Assembly (NCBI RefSeq): GCF_001039005.1
Contig: NZ_LDWR01000055.1
Coordinates: forward strand, 62,001 to 126,000
Origin: Burkholderia cepacia
Lineage (GTDB): Bacteria > Pseudomonadota > Gammaproteobacteria > Burkholderiales > Burkholderiaceae
Direction: 5' to 3'
DNA length: 64,000 bases
Each line of letters opens with the position of its first letter. Within the stretch, counting starts at the first letter, position 1. Of this stretch, positions 43,181-55,114 are shown one piece after another. The notes under the pieces were generated by a model. It was not told the DNA's origin and did not search any database. It saw only the letters and a list, made by a program, of their open reading frames with translations. The translations under genes and the position numbers were made by a program.

Positions 43181-43718
43181 GGTGTGTCGTCAGTGGGTCA
43201 GGTCTCAATAGCCGGGTGCTCGGTTTGTATATGGCAGCGCTCGCGTGAATTCCCTGGAGGAAAAACAAACTGTGTCCATTCGCCAGCCGAACACCCATTG
43301 TTGAATCGGAAAAAGACGGGTGCCATACAAGCCACCCGCGAGAAAAACCACGCGTCCGAGGCAGCGGAATTTGCGTGGCTTGTTGCCCGGTGTTTCAATG
43401 GAAATGCGGAGGACAACTACGCGTCTCGATACAAAGAACGAGACTCGATGAGAGCCGTCCAATGCTTCAATGGGTTGTGGTAAATCCCCGTTGAGGAAAT
43501 GCTCGCCTGAACCAGCGCGCATTTCGCGGTGAGCATCGCACCTTCGGCGGTATGAAAAAGAGCGGGTGTCGAGAAAGCTGACACCCGCCACAAAATTGCC
43601 CCCGGATCGAGTAAAGGGGGCAATAGAGGCCGGTCAAATGTTCATATAAAGTACTCGGATTTATATGACGGATATACAGCTGAGATAAATACGTGCCGTG
43701 CAGTTCTTTACTGAAAAA
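43181..43718. other. 538-bp gap, no supported gene
   Basis: It holds the tandem terminator of the GH92 gene (43550-43624) and presumably the promoter for the minus-strand gene pair. Short frames here (for example 43157-43483) lack ribosome sites and coding character. Confidence 0.5.
43550..43624 (-). terminator. Tandem hairpins ending the GH92 transcript
   Basis: On the minus strand ATTGCCCCC pairs with GGGGGCAAT (43624-43595) and is followed by TTTG; then GCGGGTGTC pairs with GACACCCGC (43588-43562) and is followed by TCTTTTT. Two consecutive intrinsic-type terminators about 95-165 bp after the GH92 stop. Confidence 0.75.
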
Positions 43719-45995
43719 TTACCGTGTCAAAATCGAGTGACCCCATGTCGTAGGCACATCGCTCAGGCCGAAAGCGAGTGCGCCTCCATTCCTGACCTGT
43801 TCCAGGTCAAGCCACGTGTTGTTCAACGCAGCACCATTCAGCATGGCGCTTTTCACATAGGTGAAGTCCGGGTTGTCTGCGTCAATCGTCAGCGTCTTAC
43901 CGTTGCCGAGTCTGACCAGCGCATGTTGGAACAAGGGGCTTGTCAGCGTAAAACCCGGTACAGCCGGGACTTCCGGATAAAGACCGAGCGCCGCCCACAC
44001 GAACCACCCGGACATTGCACCTTCGTCGTCGTTGCCCGGCAGACCGGATGCGGTCGTCGTGTATTGTTGGTTGACGATTTGGCGCACGATTTTCTGTGTC
44101 CTGTCCGGATGACTCGTCCAGTTGTATATCCACGGCGTTGCGAACGACGGTTCGTTGCCGATCCACATGTGCTGGCTACCTTCGCCGGCGTTCAGGAAGC
44201 GGTGGAACATATCGAGCCGTGGGACGACTGCGCTGTCACCCCCCAGGATGTTGATCAAACCCGGGATGTCGAACGGCACCATCCACGTGTATTGTTCAAC
44301 GTTGCCTTCAACTTCCTTGTACGAGCCCATCACCCAACTGCCATCGCCGGTGCGATCGGACAGCCTCGCCAACGTCGTGCCGTTCTCGGCAGGGGCAGAC
44401 GGATTGATCAGGTTTTTCCAGTTCGCCGAGCGCTTCAGCATTTTTGCGGCGCTACTGTCATCGCCGAGCGCTTGTGCGAAACGAGAAACGGCATAGTCCG
44501 TCACGGCATATTCCAGTGTCGTCGATGCGGGGCCGTTGCTGATCGTTTCCGGAGGCAGATAGCCATATTTGATGTAATCGGAAAGTCCCGGGAGGGCGGT
44601 GATTCCATTGCACGAGGTGGCGACACCATTTGCCGTATCGAGCATGATCGACAACGCTCTTTTCGTATCGAAGCTGGTCGCACCGTACATGTAACTCTGC
44701 GCAACAAGAATGGATGCTCCGTCACCCGGCATCACGTTGCTATTCGTGTTGGTTTTGACCCATTTCGGGAAGCTGCCGCCGCAAACGTTAGCGTCGTCGA
44801 CGAGCGATTGCATCATGTCGCTTGCGGCAGCTGGTTTGAGCCACGCAATCATCGGCATCAGCGAGCGGTAAATGTCCCAGGTGGAAAACGTCGTGTAGTG
44901 GTTGTGACCCGGCTGCACCTTGGCTGTTGTGCCGTCCATCGCCAGATATTCGCCGTTCGCATCGTTGAAAATGCTGGGCGCAAGCAGTGCGTGATACAGG
45001 GATGAATAGAATTTCTTCAGATTTTCGTCGCTGCCGCCGGTTACCTGGATTGCGTTCAGCTCTTTGTTCCATATTAAGTCGGACTGCGAAACAAGCTGGT
45101 CGAAAATTTGGGGGCCGCTTTCTTGTTGCAGGTTTTCCTTCGCATTTTTGATGCTGACGTACGAGATTCCGACTTTCACGTTCACCGGCTTGGCTGAAGG
45201 GAACGTCAATTGAGCGTTGTCATTGCTGATTTTTGATTTGAAGTCCTGATCAAATTTAATATAAAAACTAATGGTGTAATTTTGACCGTTTCCGCAGAAG
45301 CCGCCACCTGTCAGCGTGCCTTGCAACGCTTGCGGATCATTCGGATCGACGGAAATTGCGCCGTCCCCCGTGTTTGCGGCACTTTCGGCCGAAATGTTGA
45401 GTTGGCCGCTCTTGCCGTCCGGCCATGCGAACCGTGCGGCGCCGGAACGCAATGTTGCCGTCAGTTCGGTGCGAATGCCGTTGTCGAAGGTCACGCTGTA
45501 GTAGCCGGGTTTCGCGGTTTCGTTCGAATGCTTGAACGCCGCCGGGCCGTCCTGGCCGGCAATGGTCGGAAATATCGGCAATGCACCCCCTGCGTTACAA
45601 CCCACACCGCTCAGGTGCGTGACGCTGAAACCGGTGATTTTTGTCTGACTGTAGTGGTAACCGGGTGGACTCCACACATTGGGAACGGGAGGGGTATCCG
45701 GTCCCCACTGAATCATGCCGGACGGCAACGAGGCGGCAGGCGTCGTGAAGCCGCCGAGCAAATCTTCAGGATGTGCTTCGGATTTGGCAATTTCGGGATC
45801 GATCGGCGGCACCTGATCGGTGCCGATCATCGGGTCGACGTAGCGCGTCAACTGAAAATCAGTGACTGGCTGCGCCGGACGGGGGTACATCGGGGTGTGA
45901 TCCGCAGCCGTCCCGTCAGCTGCATCACCGCCGCAACCGGCGTTCAACAGGGTGACCGCGACTGCGGTCGCGATCCAGCGTGTGTTGCTTGTCAC
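43719..45995 (-). CDS. GH92-family alpha-mannosidase-like lipoprotein
   Basis: A 758-residue protein. The lipoprotein signal ends LLNAGC (Cys21). The GH92 fold follows: YVDPMIGTDQVPP, GFSVTHLSGVGCNAGGALPI, and in the (alpha/alpha)6 domain HNHYTTFSTWDIYRSLMPMI, GSYKEVEGNVEQYTWMVPFD with the catalytic Glu, and LPGNDDEGAMSGWFVWAALG with the base Asp pair. GH92 enzymes are Ca-dependent exo-alpha-mannosidases. GTG 45995 is chosen for its AGAGGAG site and lipobox position; ATG 46034 is unlikely. It is a lone glycosidase with no sugar transporter nearby and has a lower-GC composition. Confidence 0.88.
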   Translation of the reverse strand: MTSNTRWIATAVAVTLLNAGCGGDAADGTAADHTPMYPRPAQPVTDFQLTRYVDPMIGTDQVPPIDPEIAKSEAHPEDLLGGFTTPAASLPSGMIQWGPDTPPVPNVWSPPGYHYSQTKITGFSVTHLSGVGCNAGGALPIFPTIAGQDGPAAFKHSNETAKPGYYSVTFDNGIRTELTATLRSGAARFAWPDGKSGQLNISAESAANTGDGAISVDPNDPQALQGTLTGGGFCGNGQNYTISFYIKFDQDFKSKISNDNAQLTFPSAKPVNVKVGISYVSIKNAKENLQQESGPQIFDQLVSQSDLIWNKELNAIQVTGGSDENLKKFYSSLYHALLAPSIFNDANGEYLAMDGTTAKVQPGHNHYTTFSTWDIYRSLMPMIAWLKPAAASDMMQSLVDDANVCGGSFPKWVKTNTNSNVMPGDGASILVAQSYMYGATSFDTKRALSIMLDTANGVATSCNGITALPGLSDYIKYGYLPPETISNGPASTTLEYAVTDYAVSRFAQALGDDSSAAKMLKRSANWKNLINPSAPAENGTTLARLSDRTGDGSWVMGSYKEVEGNVEQYTWMVPFDIPGLINILGGDSAVVPRLDMFHRFLNAGEGSQHMWIGNEPSFATPWIYNWTSHPDRTQKIVRQIVNQQYTTTASGLPGNDDEGAMSGWFVWAALGLYPEVPAVPGFTLTSPLFQHALVRLGNGKTLTIDADNPDFTYVKSAMLNGAALNNTWLDLEQVRNGGALAFGLSDVPTTWGHSILTR

Positions 45996-46436
45996 TGTTG
46001 GTCTCCTCTTTAGAATTAGTAGTCTATTACTCAATGTTACGAAATATTACCGCCCTGTGTGTCGGATTGCTATCAGATGGCTCCCTAATTTTTAGCTTGT
46101 TTTACTAAACAATGGCCGCCGAACGGGGTAGTTGGTAAACGCGGGCGTAAGTCTGGGTGCAAGAGCGTCTGCTGAAGGACTACTACCTGTATGGGCCGCC
46201 AGAGGTGTGAATAGGAGGGCGAGTCGAGTGCTTGGACCGATCCGAGTCGTACCGGACCTGATGGAAGCCCGAGTTTTGAGCGCATCGAGCCGTGAGGACG
46301 CCAGGCAGATTTTCCCGTGACGTCCGGGGAGATGCAGTGCATCTGGTCGACGCCGCCTGATGTCGCGGCGGTGATTCTAGTGGGCAGGGGGCAACCGGGA
46401 TTTGATTGCGACAGGGAAGGTTGACTTAACGCAAAC
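45996..46436. other. About 440 bp without a supported gene
   Basis: It contains the GH92 promoter region (AT-rich at 46000-46110) and then GC-richer sequence with short opposing frames of no recognisable character. Some may be decayed mobile DNA, but I cannot identify it. Confidence 0.4.
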
Positions 46437-46575
46437 AGGCTCGACGCCGACGCAAGCAGCGACAGGTTCCGCTGCTTTTGGGCGGCCGCGTCGCAGCGCG
46501 CGATGGCGAGCCCTCCGCTCCTGATCCATGCGATCCGGCGGCGGCCGCGATGCTGAAGTCCGCGCGCAGCAGCAA
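46437..46575 (-). pseudogene. Remnant of the small membrane-protein gene
   Basis: This stretch is plainly homologous to 40818-40930 (shared runs such as AGCGACAGGTTCCGC, CGCTCCTGATCCA and GCGATCCGGCG), which encodes residues about 70-107 of the 181-residue membrane protein. It has lost the start and both TM helices. It lies about 30-165 bp downstream of the intact AraC gene, so the AraC-then-membrane-protein order is the same as at the other locus. Confidence 0.72.
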
Positions 46576-46603
46576 GCCGTATCCTGCCGCCGACGGCGCT
46601 GCG

Positions 46604-49823
<3,220 letters not shown>

Positions 49824-49896
49824 TTGCTAGATTGCCCGATGGCGCGGCTGCGCGTGGCCGCGATGGCATGCGTTGTCCCGGGATTCGGCGCTTGCG

Positions 49897-49927
49897 CCGG
49901 CGCGGCCTGACCGGAAGGCCGCGCCGG
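49897..49927. terminator. Strong GC hairpin between convergent genes
   Basis: CCGGCGCGGCCT (49897-49908) pairs perfectly with AGGCCGCGCCGG (49916-49927) around GACCGGA. It sits between the fadH stop and the stop of the convergent small gene. There is no T run, so it is probably a weak or factor-assisted bidirectional terminator. Confidence 0.45.
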
Positions 49928-49936
49928 CCGCCGGGG

Positions 49937-50347
49937 TCATTCCATCTCGACGCGCTGTGCTTCTGTCTCTTCCGCTTCGAGCATTGCCTTGACGATCAGA
50001 TAGACGGCCGGTAGATCGTCGTCGTCGCGCTTCCAGTCGACGGCTTCCTCGATGTCTGCCGCGACCATTCGGCTGTCGCGCAGCCGGATGAATGCATCGA
50101 CGACGGTCGGATCGTTGCGGTTCAGGAAACCGGGGTTCGAGAACGCAAGCTCCTCGACATTCAACAGCGCCTGCCAGCTCATCGTGCGGACCGCGGCCGG
50201 ATGGCTGCGCCGCTTCAGGCCGAGCGCCCGCTGCGCGGGGGCGCCGACGACGCGTTGAAGATCGACGACCGCCTGTCGCGCGGCGCGCTCGAAGTGGATC
50301 GGGTTGAAACCGGGTTGCTCGGGATCGAATGCGGATGACTGGAACAT
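49937..50347 (-). CDS. Small protein of unknown function
   Basis: A 136-residue soluble, mostly helical protein (FNPIHFERAARQAVVDLQRV, RTMSWQALLNVEELAFSNPG, LPAVYLIVKAMLEAEETEAQ). No family recognised. ATG 50347 begins MFQSSAFDPEQPGF; a longer frame to 50749 is not credible, because it overlaps the LysR gene. Upstream (50348-50567) there is an AT-rich patch TAAATATATACAG that may be its promoter. Confidence 0.68.
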   Translation of the reverse strand: MFQSSAFDPEQPGFNPIHFERAARQAVVDLQRVVGAPAQRALGLKRRSHPAAVRTMSWQALLNVEELAFSNPGFLNRNDPTVVDAFIRLRDSRMVAADIEEAVDWKRDDDDLPAVYLIVKAMLEAEETEAQRVEME

Positions 50348-50567
50348 GGTCGCCTCACAAAAATCCGTCCGTCGATGGGTGACGGAATTCGGGTCAAATG
50401 GTGCAAAAGCACTGTAAATATATACAGTGTTCGAGGCGGTTTCAAGTCCCGAATGAAGAATCTTGCGGCAGGGCCGGGCGGCCCTGGCGAAGGCGACCGA
50501 AACCGGCAATCGGGCGCCATCCGGCACGCCGTTCCCCGCCGTGCCGAATCCGGCCGCCGTCGTAGGC

Positions 50568-51461
50568 TTATACCGATGCCGCAATCGTCTCCCGCAGCCA
50601 CCGATGCGCCGGATCGCGATGCACGCGTTCGTGCCACAGCATCGACATTTCGTAGCCGGGCACCTCGACCGGCGCTTCCACCACACGCAGCGCGGGCACG
50701 TCGCGCACCAGCCGCTCGGGCAGCATCGCGACGAGATCGGTGCTGGCAACGGCCGACATCACGAACAGGAAATGCGGCACGGACAGCACGACGCGCCGCG
50801 TGGCGCCGACTTTCGCGAGCGCTTCGTCCGTCACGCCGAAGAAGCCGCCGCCGTCGGGCGACACGATCACGTGTTCGAACGTGCTGAACTGCGCGAGCGT
50901 GGGGCGCCGCTTCAATTTCGGATGATCGTTACGGCCGATGAGCACGTAACGCTCGGCGAATAGCGGCAGGCGCCGCATGCCGGCCGGCGAGCCCTCGGTC
51001 GTATGGAAGGCGAGGTCGATGCCGTTGCGCTCCGCGTCCTGTTCGATGCGCGGCGGTACGAGCTCGACGACGGCCAGCCGCGTGCCAGGGGCGGACGACC
51101 GCAACGTATTCAGCGCGGGCAGCACGATCGTCGATTCGCCGTAGTCGGTCGCGGCCACGCGCCACGTGTGCGTCGCGGTCGCGGGATCGAATGGCGCGGC
51201 GGGGCTCACCGCGCGTTCGACGGCTTCCAGCGCGTCCCGCACCGGCTCGCGCAGCGCTTCCGCGCGCGCGGTCGGCCGCATCCCGCGCGGCCCCGGCAAC
51301 AGCAGCGGATCGCCGAACAGGTCGCGCAGTTTCTGCAACTGCACGCTGACCGACGGCTGCGACATATTCAGCTTCTCGGCCGCGCGCGTGACGTTGTGCT
51401 CGGCGAGCAGCACGTCCAGCGTGACGAGCAGGTTCAGATCGAGCCGTCTGAGATTATTCAT
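50568..51461 (-). CDS. LysR-family transcriptional regulator (NodD/LeuO-like)
   Basis: A 297-residue LysR protein: LRRLDLNLLVTLDVLLAEHN, VTRAAEKLNMSQPSVSVQLQ, then LFGDPLLLPGPRGMRPTARA. This start pattern is that of the NodD/LeuO/DntR subgroup, which often responds to aromatics. It is divergent from the flavodoxin-fold oxidoreductase (86 bp), a common arrangement in which the LysR protein controls the neighbour. Confidence 0.9.
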   Translation of the reverse strand: MNNLRRLDLNLLVTLDVLLAEHNVTRAAEKLNMSQPSVSVQLQKLRDLFGDPLLLPGPRGMRPTARAEALREPVRDALEAVERAVSPAAPFDPATATHTWRVAATDYGESTIVLPALNTLRSSAPGTRLAVVELVPPRIEQDAERNGIDLAFHTTEGSPAGMRRLPLFAERYVLIGRNDHPKLKRRPTLAQFSTFEHVIVSPDGGGFFGVTDEALAKVGATRRVVLSVPHFLFVMSAVASTDLVAMLPERLVRDVPALRVVEAPVEVPGYEMSMLWHERVHRDPAHRWLRETIAASV

Positions 51462-51547
51462 GGCTATACCTGGAATATCAGGAATTCATTTCAAATATAC
51501 CTTCGAAAGCGGCATCCTGCAGTCATTCAATCAACGGAGTGACGAAC

Positions 51548-52333
51548 ATGAATGTGCTGATCGTTTATGCCCATCCCGAACCGCGTTCGCTGAACGGCGC
51601 GCTGCGCGACTTCGCCGTCGAGCATCTTGAAGCGACCGGCCACACGGTGCAGGTGAGCGACCTGTATGCGATGAACTGGAAGGCGGCAATCGACGCGAAC
51701 GACGTGACCGATCGCGAGGCCGGTGCGCGTTTCAATCCGTCGCTCGACTCGAAGCATGCGTTCGCGACCGGCACGCAGCGCGAGGACATCGCGCGCGAGC
51801 AGGGCAAGCTGAAGTGGGCAGACGCGGTGATCCTGCAGTTTCCGCTGTGGTGGTTCTCGATGCCGGCGATCATGAAGGGCTGGGTCGAGCGTGTGTACGC
51901 GTACGGCTTTGCGTACGGCGTCGGCGAGCATTCGGACACGCGCTGGGGCAACCGCTACGGCGAAGGGTCGCTGGCCGGCAAGCGGGCGATGGTGATCGTC
52001 ACGGCGGGCGGGTGGGAGTCGCACTACAGCCTGCGCGGCATCAACGGGCCGATCGACGACGTGCTGTTCCCGATCCAGCACGGGATGCTGTATTACCCGG
52101 GTTTCGACGTGTTGCCGCCGTTCGTGATCTACCGGACGGGAAAGATGAACGAAGCGCGCTTCGAGGAAACGCGCGCGGCGCTCGGCAGGCGTCTCGACGA
52201 TCTGTGGACCACGCAGCCGATTCCGTTCCGGCGGCAGAACGCGGGCGACTACGAGATTCCGGCGCTGACGTTGAAGGACGAGATTGCGCCGGGGAGGGTG
52301 GGGTTTGCGGCGCATCTTGCGCACATGAGCTGA
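51548..52333 (+). CDS. NAD(P)H:quinone oxidoreductase, flavodoxin-like fold
   Basis: A 261-residue protein of the NQO1/KefF/MdaB group. MNVLIVYAHPEPRSLNGAL carries the FMN/FAD phosphate-binding loop, WADAVILQFPLWWFSMPAIM then KGWVERVYAYGFAY is the family core, and VIVTAGGWESHYSLRG follows. It reduces quinones with two electrons. ATG 51548 is taken because GGAG lies eight bases upstream; GTG 51539 is in frame but overlaps that site. Likely controlled by the divergent LysR gene. Confidence 0.88.
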   Translation: MNVLIVYAHPEPRSLNGALRDFAVEHLEATGHTVQVSDLYAMNWKAAIDANDVTDREAGARFNPSLDSKHAFATGTQREDIAREQGKLKWADAVILQFPLWWFSMPAIMKGWVERVYAYGFAYGVGEHSDTRWGNRYGEGSLAGKRAMVIVTAGGWESHYSLRGINGPIDDVLFPIQHGMLYYPGFDVLPPFVIYRTGKMNEARFEETRAALGRRLDDLWTTQPIPFRRQNAGDYEIPALTLKDEIAPGRVGFAAHLAHMS

Positions 52334-52508
52334 TCGTGCGCGGCAAGCATGAACGAGATGACCGGCCGCGCTAAAGCGGGGCACGAACTTATCGACACGT
52401 GCGGCCGATTCAAGTAGTTTCCGGAGATCGACGCGATTCGTCTGCGTAATCGGCGGTGCGAGGCTGCGTGCCCGCGCAGCGAATCGGTCTCGACGGAGAA
52501 CAACAATC

Positions 52509-53693
52509 ATGTCTTTCGAACAAGCGGGCCCCCCGGATTCGACCGACGACGATCGCGCCAGCCTGCTGATCGCACTCGAAGCCGGCGGTTATCTTACGGA
52601 GGAGCAGGCGGCGCGCGTCACGCAGCGTCTGAAGGACGCACCGGCCGAGCTGCCCGACACCGATTCCGCGCGCACGCTGCTCGACTGGCTGATCGCCGAG
52701 GGCTACACGACATCCGAGGCGGAGGCGAAGGCGACGCAGGAACTGCTCGACGGCCATTTCTCGGACGTTCGCGCGAAACTCATCCTGATGAAATTGCTGG
52801 AGGAGATCGATCCGCCGCGCTTCGAACAGCGTCTGAACGAAACGGTCGCATCGATCCAGCGCGAGCAGAAGCGGAAACAGGCGCTGATTGGCGTCGGCGG
52901 CCTGGCCGTTGCGCTGGCGGTGGGCGCCTACCTGTTGTGGCCCGCGTCGACACCCGCGTGCGGCACGTCGAGCACGGTCAAGACGCTGTCGTCGCTGATG
53001 TTCGACGCGCGCATGGACATGATGCGCAAGAACCCGATGCAGATGCTTGACCAGGGCAGTACGACCTTTCCGCGGGTCAGCAACCACCGGGAAGTCGGCT
53101 ACGACGAGGCCAATCGCTCGCGCGGCTGCCTGGCGGACCTGAGTGTCGCCGACGAGCATACGACGTTCGGTTACGTGGTCCGGCAGGACGACAAGGACAA
53201 GAGCACCTTCGTCGTGCAGACGTTCCCTTCCGAATACGTGACGGCCCGCTACAGCGCACAGGGTCTCAATCCGAAACTCGGCGCACCGCTCGGGCGCGAC
53301 GTGATCGGCACCACGTTCATGGCGGGTGTCGCGCAACTCGACAAGAGCGTGTCGGAGCGCTCGCCGAGCTATGGCAAGCCGATGCCGGGCGATGACGAGC
53401 CGACGACGCTGACGCGCAGCGTGCTGGGCGTCATGCCGGCCGCCGATTGCAGGCAGATCGACGGCGACCATGTGTCGTGTCCGCTGCTGATCGACTATCG
53501 CGACAGGCTGCTCGGCGCGATCGGCGCGCCGTCGATGCTGCAGTTGAAAGGCGATTTCACGTTCGTCAAGGACGGCAGCGGCTGGAAGGCCGCCGACGAT
53601 TTCGACAAGACGCTGATGCAGGCGATCGTCGCACGACGCGTCGCGAAGGTGTACGGCGACGACGTCGCCGACAAGATGGATGCGCAGAAATAA
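52509..53693 (+). CDS. Single-pass membrane protein of unknown function
   Basis: A 394-residue protein. Residues 1-120 are cytoplasmic, with two repeats of a short helical pattern (LLIALEAGGYLTEEQAARVT; LLDWLIAEGYTTSEAEAKAT). One TM spans about 125-146 (ALIGVGGLAVALAVGAYLLW). The 250-residue periplasmic part has three Cys (ACGTSS, SRGCLADL, DCRQIDG) plus SCPLLIDYRD. No family recognised. ATG 52509 follows GGAGAACAACAATC. Neighbours give no clue. Confidence 0.7.
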   Translation: MSFEQAGPPDSTDDDRASLLIALEAGGYLTEEQAARVTQRLKDAPAELPDTDSARTLLDWLIAEGYTTSEAEAKATQELLDGHFSDVRAKLILMKLLEEIDPPRFEQRLNETVASIQREQKRKQALIGVGGLAVALAVGAYLLWPASTPACGTSSTVKTLSSLMFDARMDMMRKNPMQMLDQGSTTFPRVSNHREVGYDEANRSRGCLADLSVADEHTTFGYVVRQDDKDKSTFVVQTFPSEYVTARYSAQGLNPKLGAPLGRDVIGTTFMAGVAQLDKSVSERSPSYGKPMPGDDEPTTLTRSVLGVMPAADCRQIDGDHVSCPLLIDYRDRLLGAIGAPSMLQLKGDFTFVKDGSGWKAADDFDKTLMQAIVARRVAKVYGDDVADKMDAQK

Positions 53694-53845
53694 TCATCTC
53701 GGCAACGGCCGGGCTCGTGCGTGCGCGGCGGCAAGATCCGATGCTGCGGATGACGATGTGAAACGGGCGACCCGCGATGCAATCGCAGGCCGCCCGTGTC
53801 GTCAGTGGCCGAGGCCGCCTGGCTGCAGCCTCGTCGACCCCTCGC

Positions 53846-54136
53846 TCAGCGATCGTCTTCCCGCACCGAAGACGGATGCCGGCACAGCGCCCGCACCTCG
53901 AGCTCCATATACGGAAACAGCGGCAGCTGGCTGAGCAGATCATGCAACTGCTGCACGCTGTCGACATCGAAAATGCTGACGTTCGCATAGCGCCCCGCGA
54001 TCCGCCACAGATGTCGCCAGATTCCTTCGTTCATCAGCCGCTGGCACATCGCCTTCTCTTCCGCCTTCAGCGTCGCCGCCTTGACCGGATCCATGTCCGC
54101 CGGCAGACGGACCGTCATTTCCACATGAAACAGCAT
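53846..54136 (-). CDS. catC: Muconolactone delta-isomerase
   Basis: A 96-residue protein matching CatC in length and sequence: MLFHVEMTVRLPADMDPVKA, then GIWRHLWRIAGRYANVSIFD and LFPYMELEVRALCRHPSS. It converts (+)-muconolactone to 3-oxoadipate enol-lactone in the ortho-cleavage path, as a decamer in the cytoplasm. It is third in the catB-catA-catC operon, 43 bp after catA. Overlapping frames on the plus strand are GC shadows. Confidence 0.94.
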   Translation of the reverse strand: MLFHVEMTVRLPADMDPVKAATLKAEEKAMCQRLMNEGIWRHLWRIAGRYANVSIFDVDSVQQLHDLLSQLPLFPYMELEVRALCRHPSSVREDDR

Positions 54137-54179
54137 CCTGCACTCCTTGCGTTATCGATTCGTCGAACGGGGAGGCCGC

Positions 54180-55082
54180 TCAGGCCTGCGCGCGGGCCCG
54201 CTCGACTTCGCTCGCCGGCACGTCCTGCTTTTCCTTGAGCAGCGAGAAATCGAAGTCGATCAGCGCGAACTGCCCGTCGACACCGTACGGCTTGCCTTCC
54301 GCGCCTTCGGCCTGCTTGACCTTCGGGATCAGCCCTTCGCGGGTCGCGAATGCGAAGTCGTCCCAGATGTGCGGATCGCCTTCGATGTTGATCTGCGTCG
54401 TCAGCTTACGATAACCGTCCGCCGAAACGAAGAAGTGAATGTGCGCGGGACGATGGCCGTGGCGGCCGAGCTGGTCGAGCAGCTGCTCGGTCTTGCTGCC
54501 CCGCGGCACGCTGTAGCCGACCGGCAGCACGCTGCGGAAGCTGTAGCGGCCTTCGGCATCGGTGCGGATCGAGCGGCGCAGGTTGAACGCGGGCTGCGAT
54601 TGATCGAAGTACGAGTAGTTACCGAGATGGTTCGCGTGCCATACCTCGACGAGCGCATTCGCGAGCGGCGCGCCGTCCTTGCCGAGCACCTGGCCGCGCA
54701 TGATGAGCGTCTGGCCCGGATCGTTGCCGTCGTCGAGGCGCGCATGGCCGACCGATTCCGGCGCACCGGCGACATACAGCGGCCCTTCGATCGTGCGCGG
54801 CGTGCCGCCCTGGATGCCGGCCTTCTCCTCGGCCTCGTCCATCCGCACGTCGAGGAAACGCTCGAGGCCGAGGCCCGCGGCGATCAGCCCGAATTCCCGG
54901 CCGGCTTCGTTCAGGTAGTTGAGCGCCGTCCAGAACTCGCTCGGCTGCACGTCGAAATCCTCGATCGTGTAGCAGATGTCCTTCACGATCCGGTTGACGA
55001 TCGCGCGCACGCGCGGGTTGCCGGGTTTCTCGGCGGCGTCGTCGAAGGTTTTCAGCAGTGCGTCGATGGCTTGCTTGTTCAT
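54180..55082 (-). CDS. catA: Catechol 1,2-dioxygenase
   Basis: A 300-residue intradiol dioxygenase. The N-terminal helical dimer domain (about 1-100) precedes the beta-sandwich. The non-haem Fe(III) ligands are visible as Tyr156 (NYSYFD), Tyr190 (VGYSVP), His214 and His216 (RPAHIHFF). It opens catechol to cis,cis-muconate. The start at 55082 is the natural N-terminus; an open frame continues upstream through catB in another phase and is an artefact. It lies 32 bp after catB. Confidence 0.95.
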   Translation of the reverse strand: MNKQAIDALLKTFDDAAEKPGNPRVRAIVNRIVKDICYTIEDFDVQPSEFWTALNYLNEAGREFGLIAAGLGLERFLDVRMDEAEEKAGIQGGTPRTIEGPLYVAGAPESVGHARLDDGNDPGQTLIMRGQVLGKDGAPLANALVEVWHANHLGNYSYFDQSQPAFNLRRSIRTDAEGRYSFRSVLPVGYSVPRGSKTEQLLDQLGRHGHRPAHIHFFVSADGYRKLTTQINIEGDPHIWDDFAFATREGLIPKVKQAEGAEGKPYGVDGQFALIDFDFSLLKEKQDVPASEVERARAQA

Positions 55083-55114
55083 CTGTGTCTCCGGTTTCGG
55101 TTGTCGTGTGGGGA

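Noticed and set aside
43157-43483. 108-residue plus-strand frame between the unknown pair and GH92
   Set aside because: No ribosome site, no motif, and it overlaps the start of the minus-strand gene.
43550-43624. Two adjacent inverted repeats, first considered as a CRISPR-like or regulatory array
   Set aside because: On the minus strand each is followed by a T run and they lie just after the GH92 stop, so tandem terminators explain them.
46085-46342. Short opposing frames after GH92, considered as an insertion-sequence relic
   Set aside because: No transposase motif, inverted ends or target duplication could be seen.
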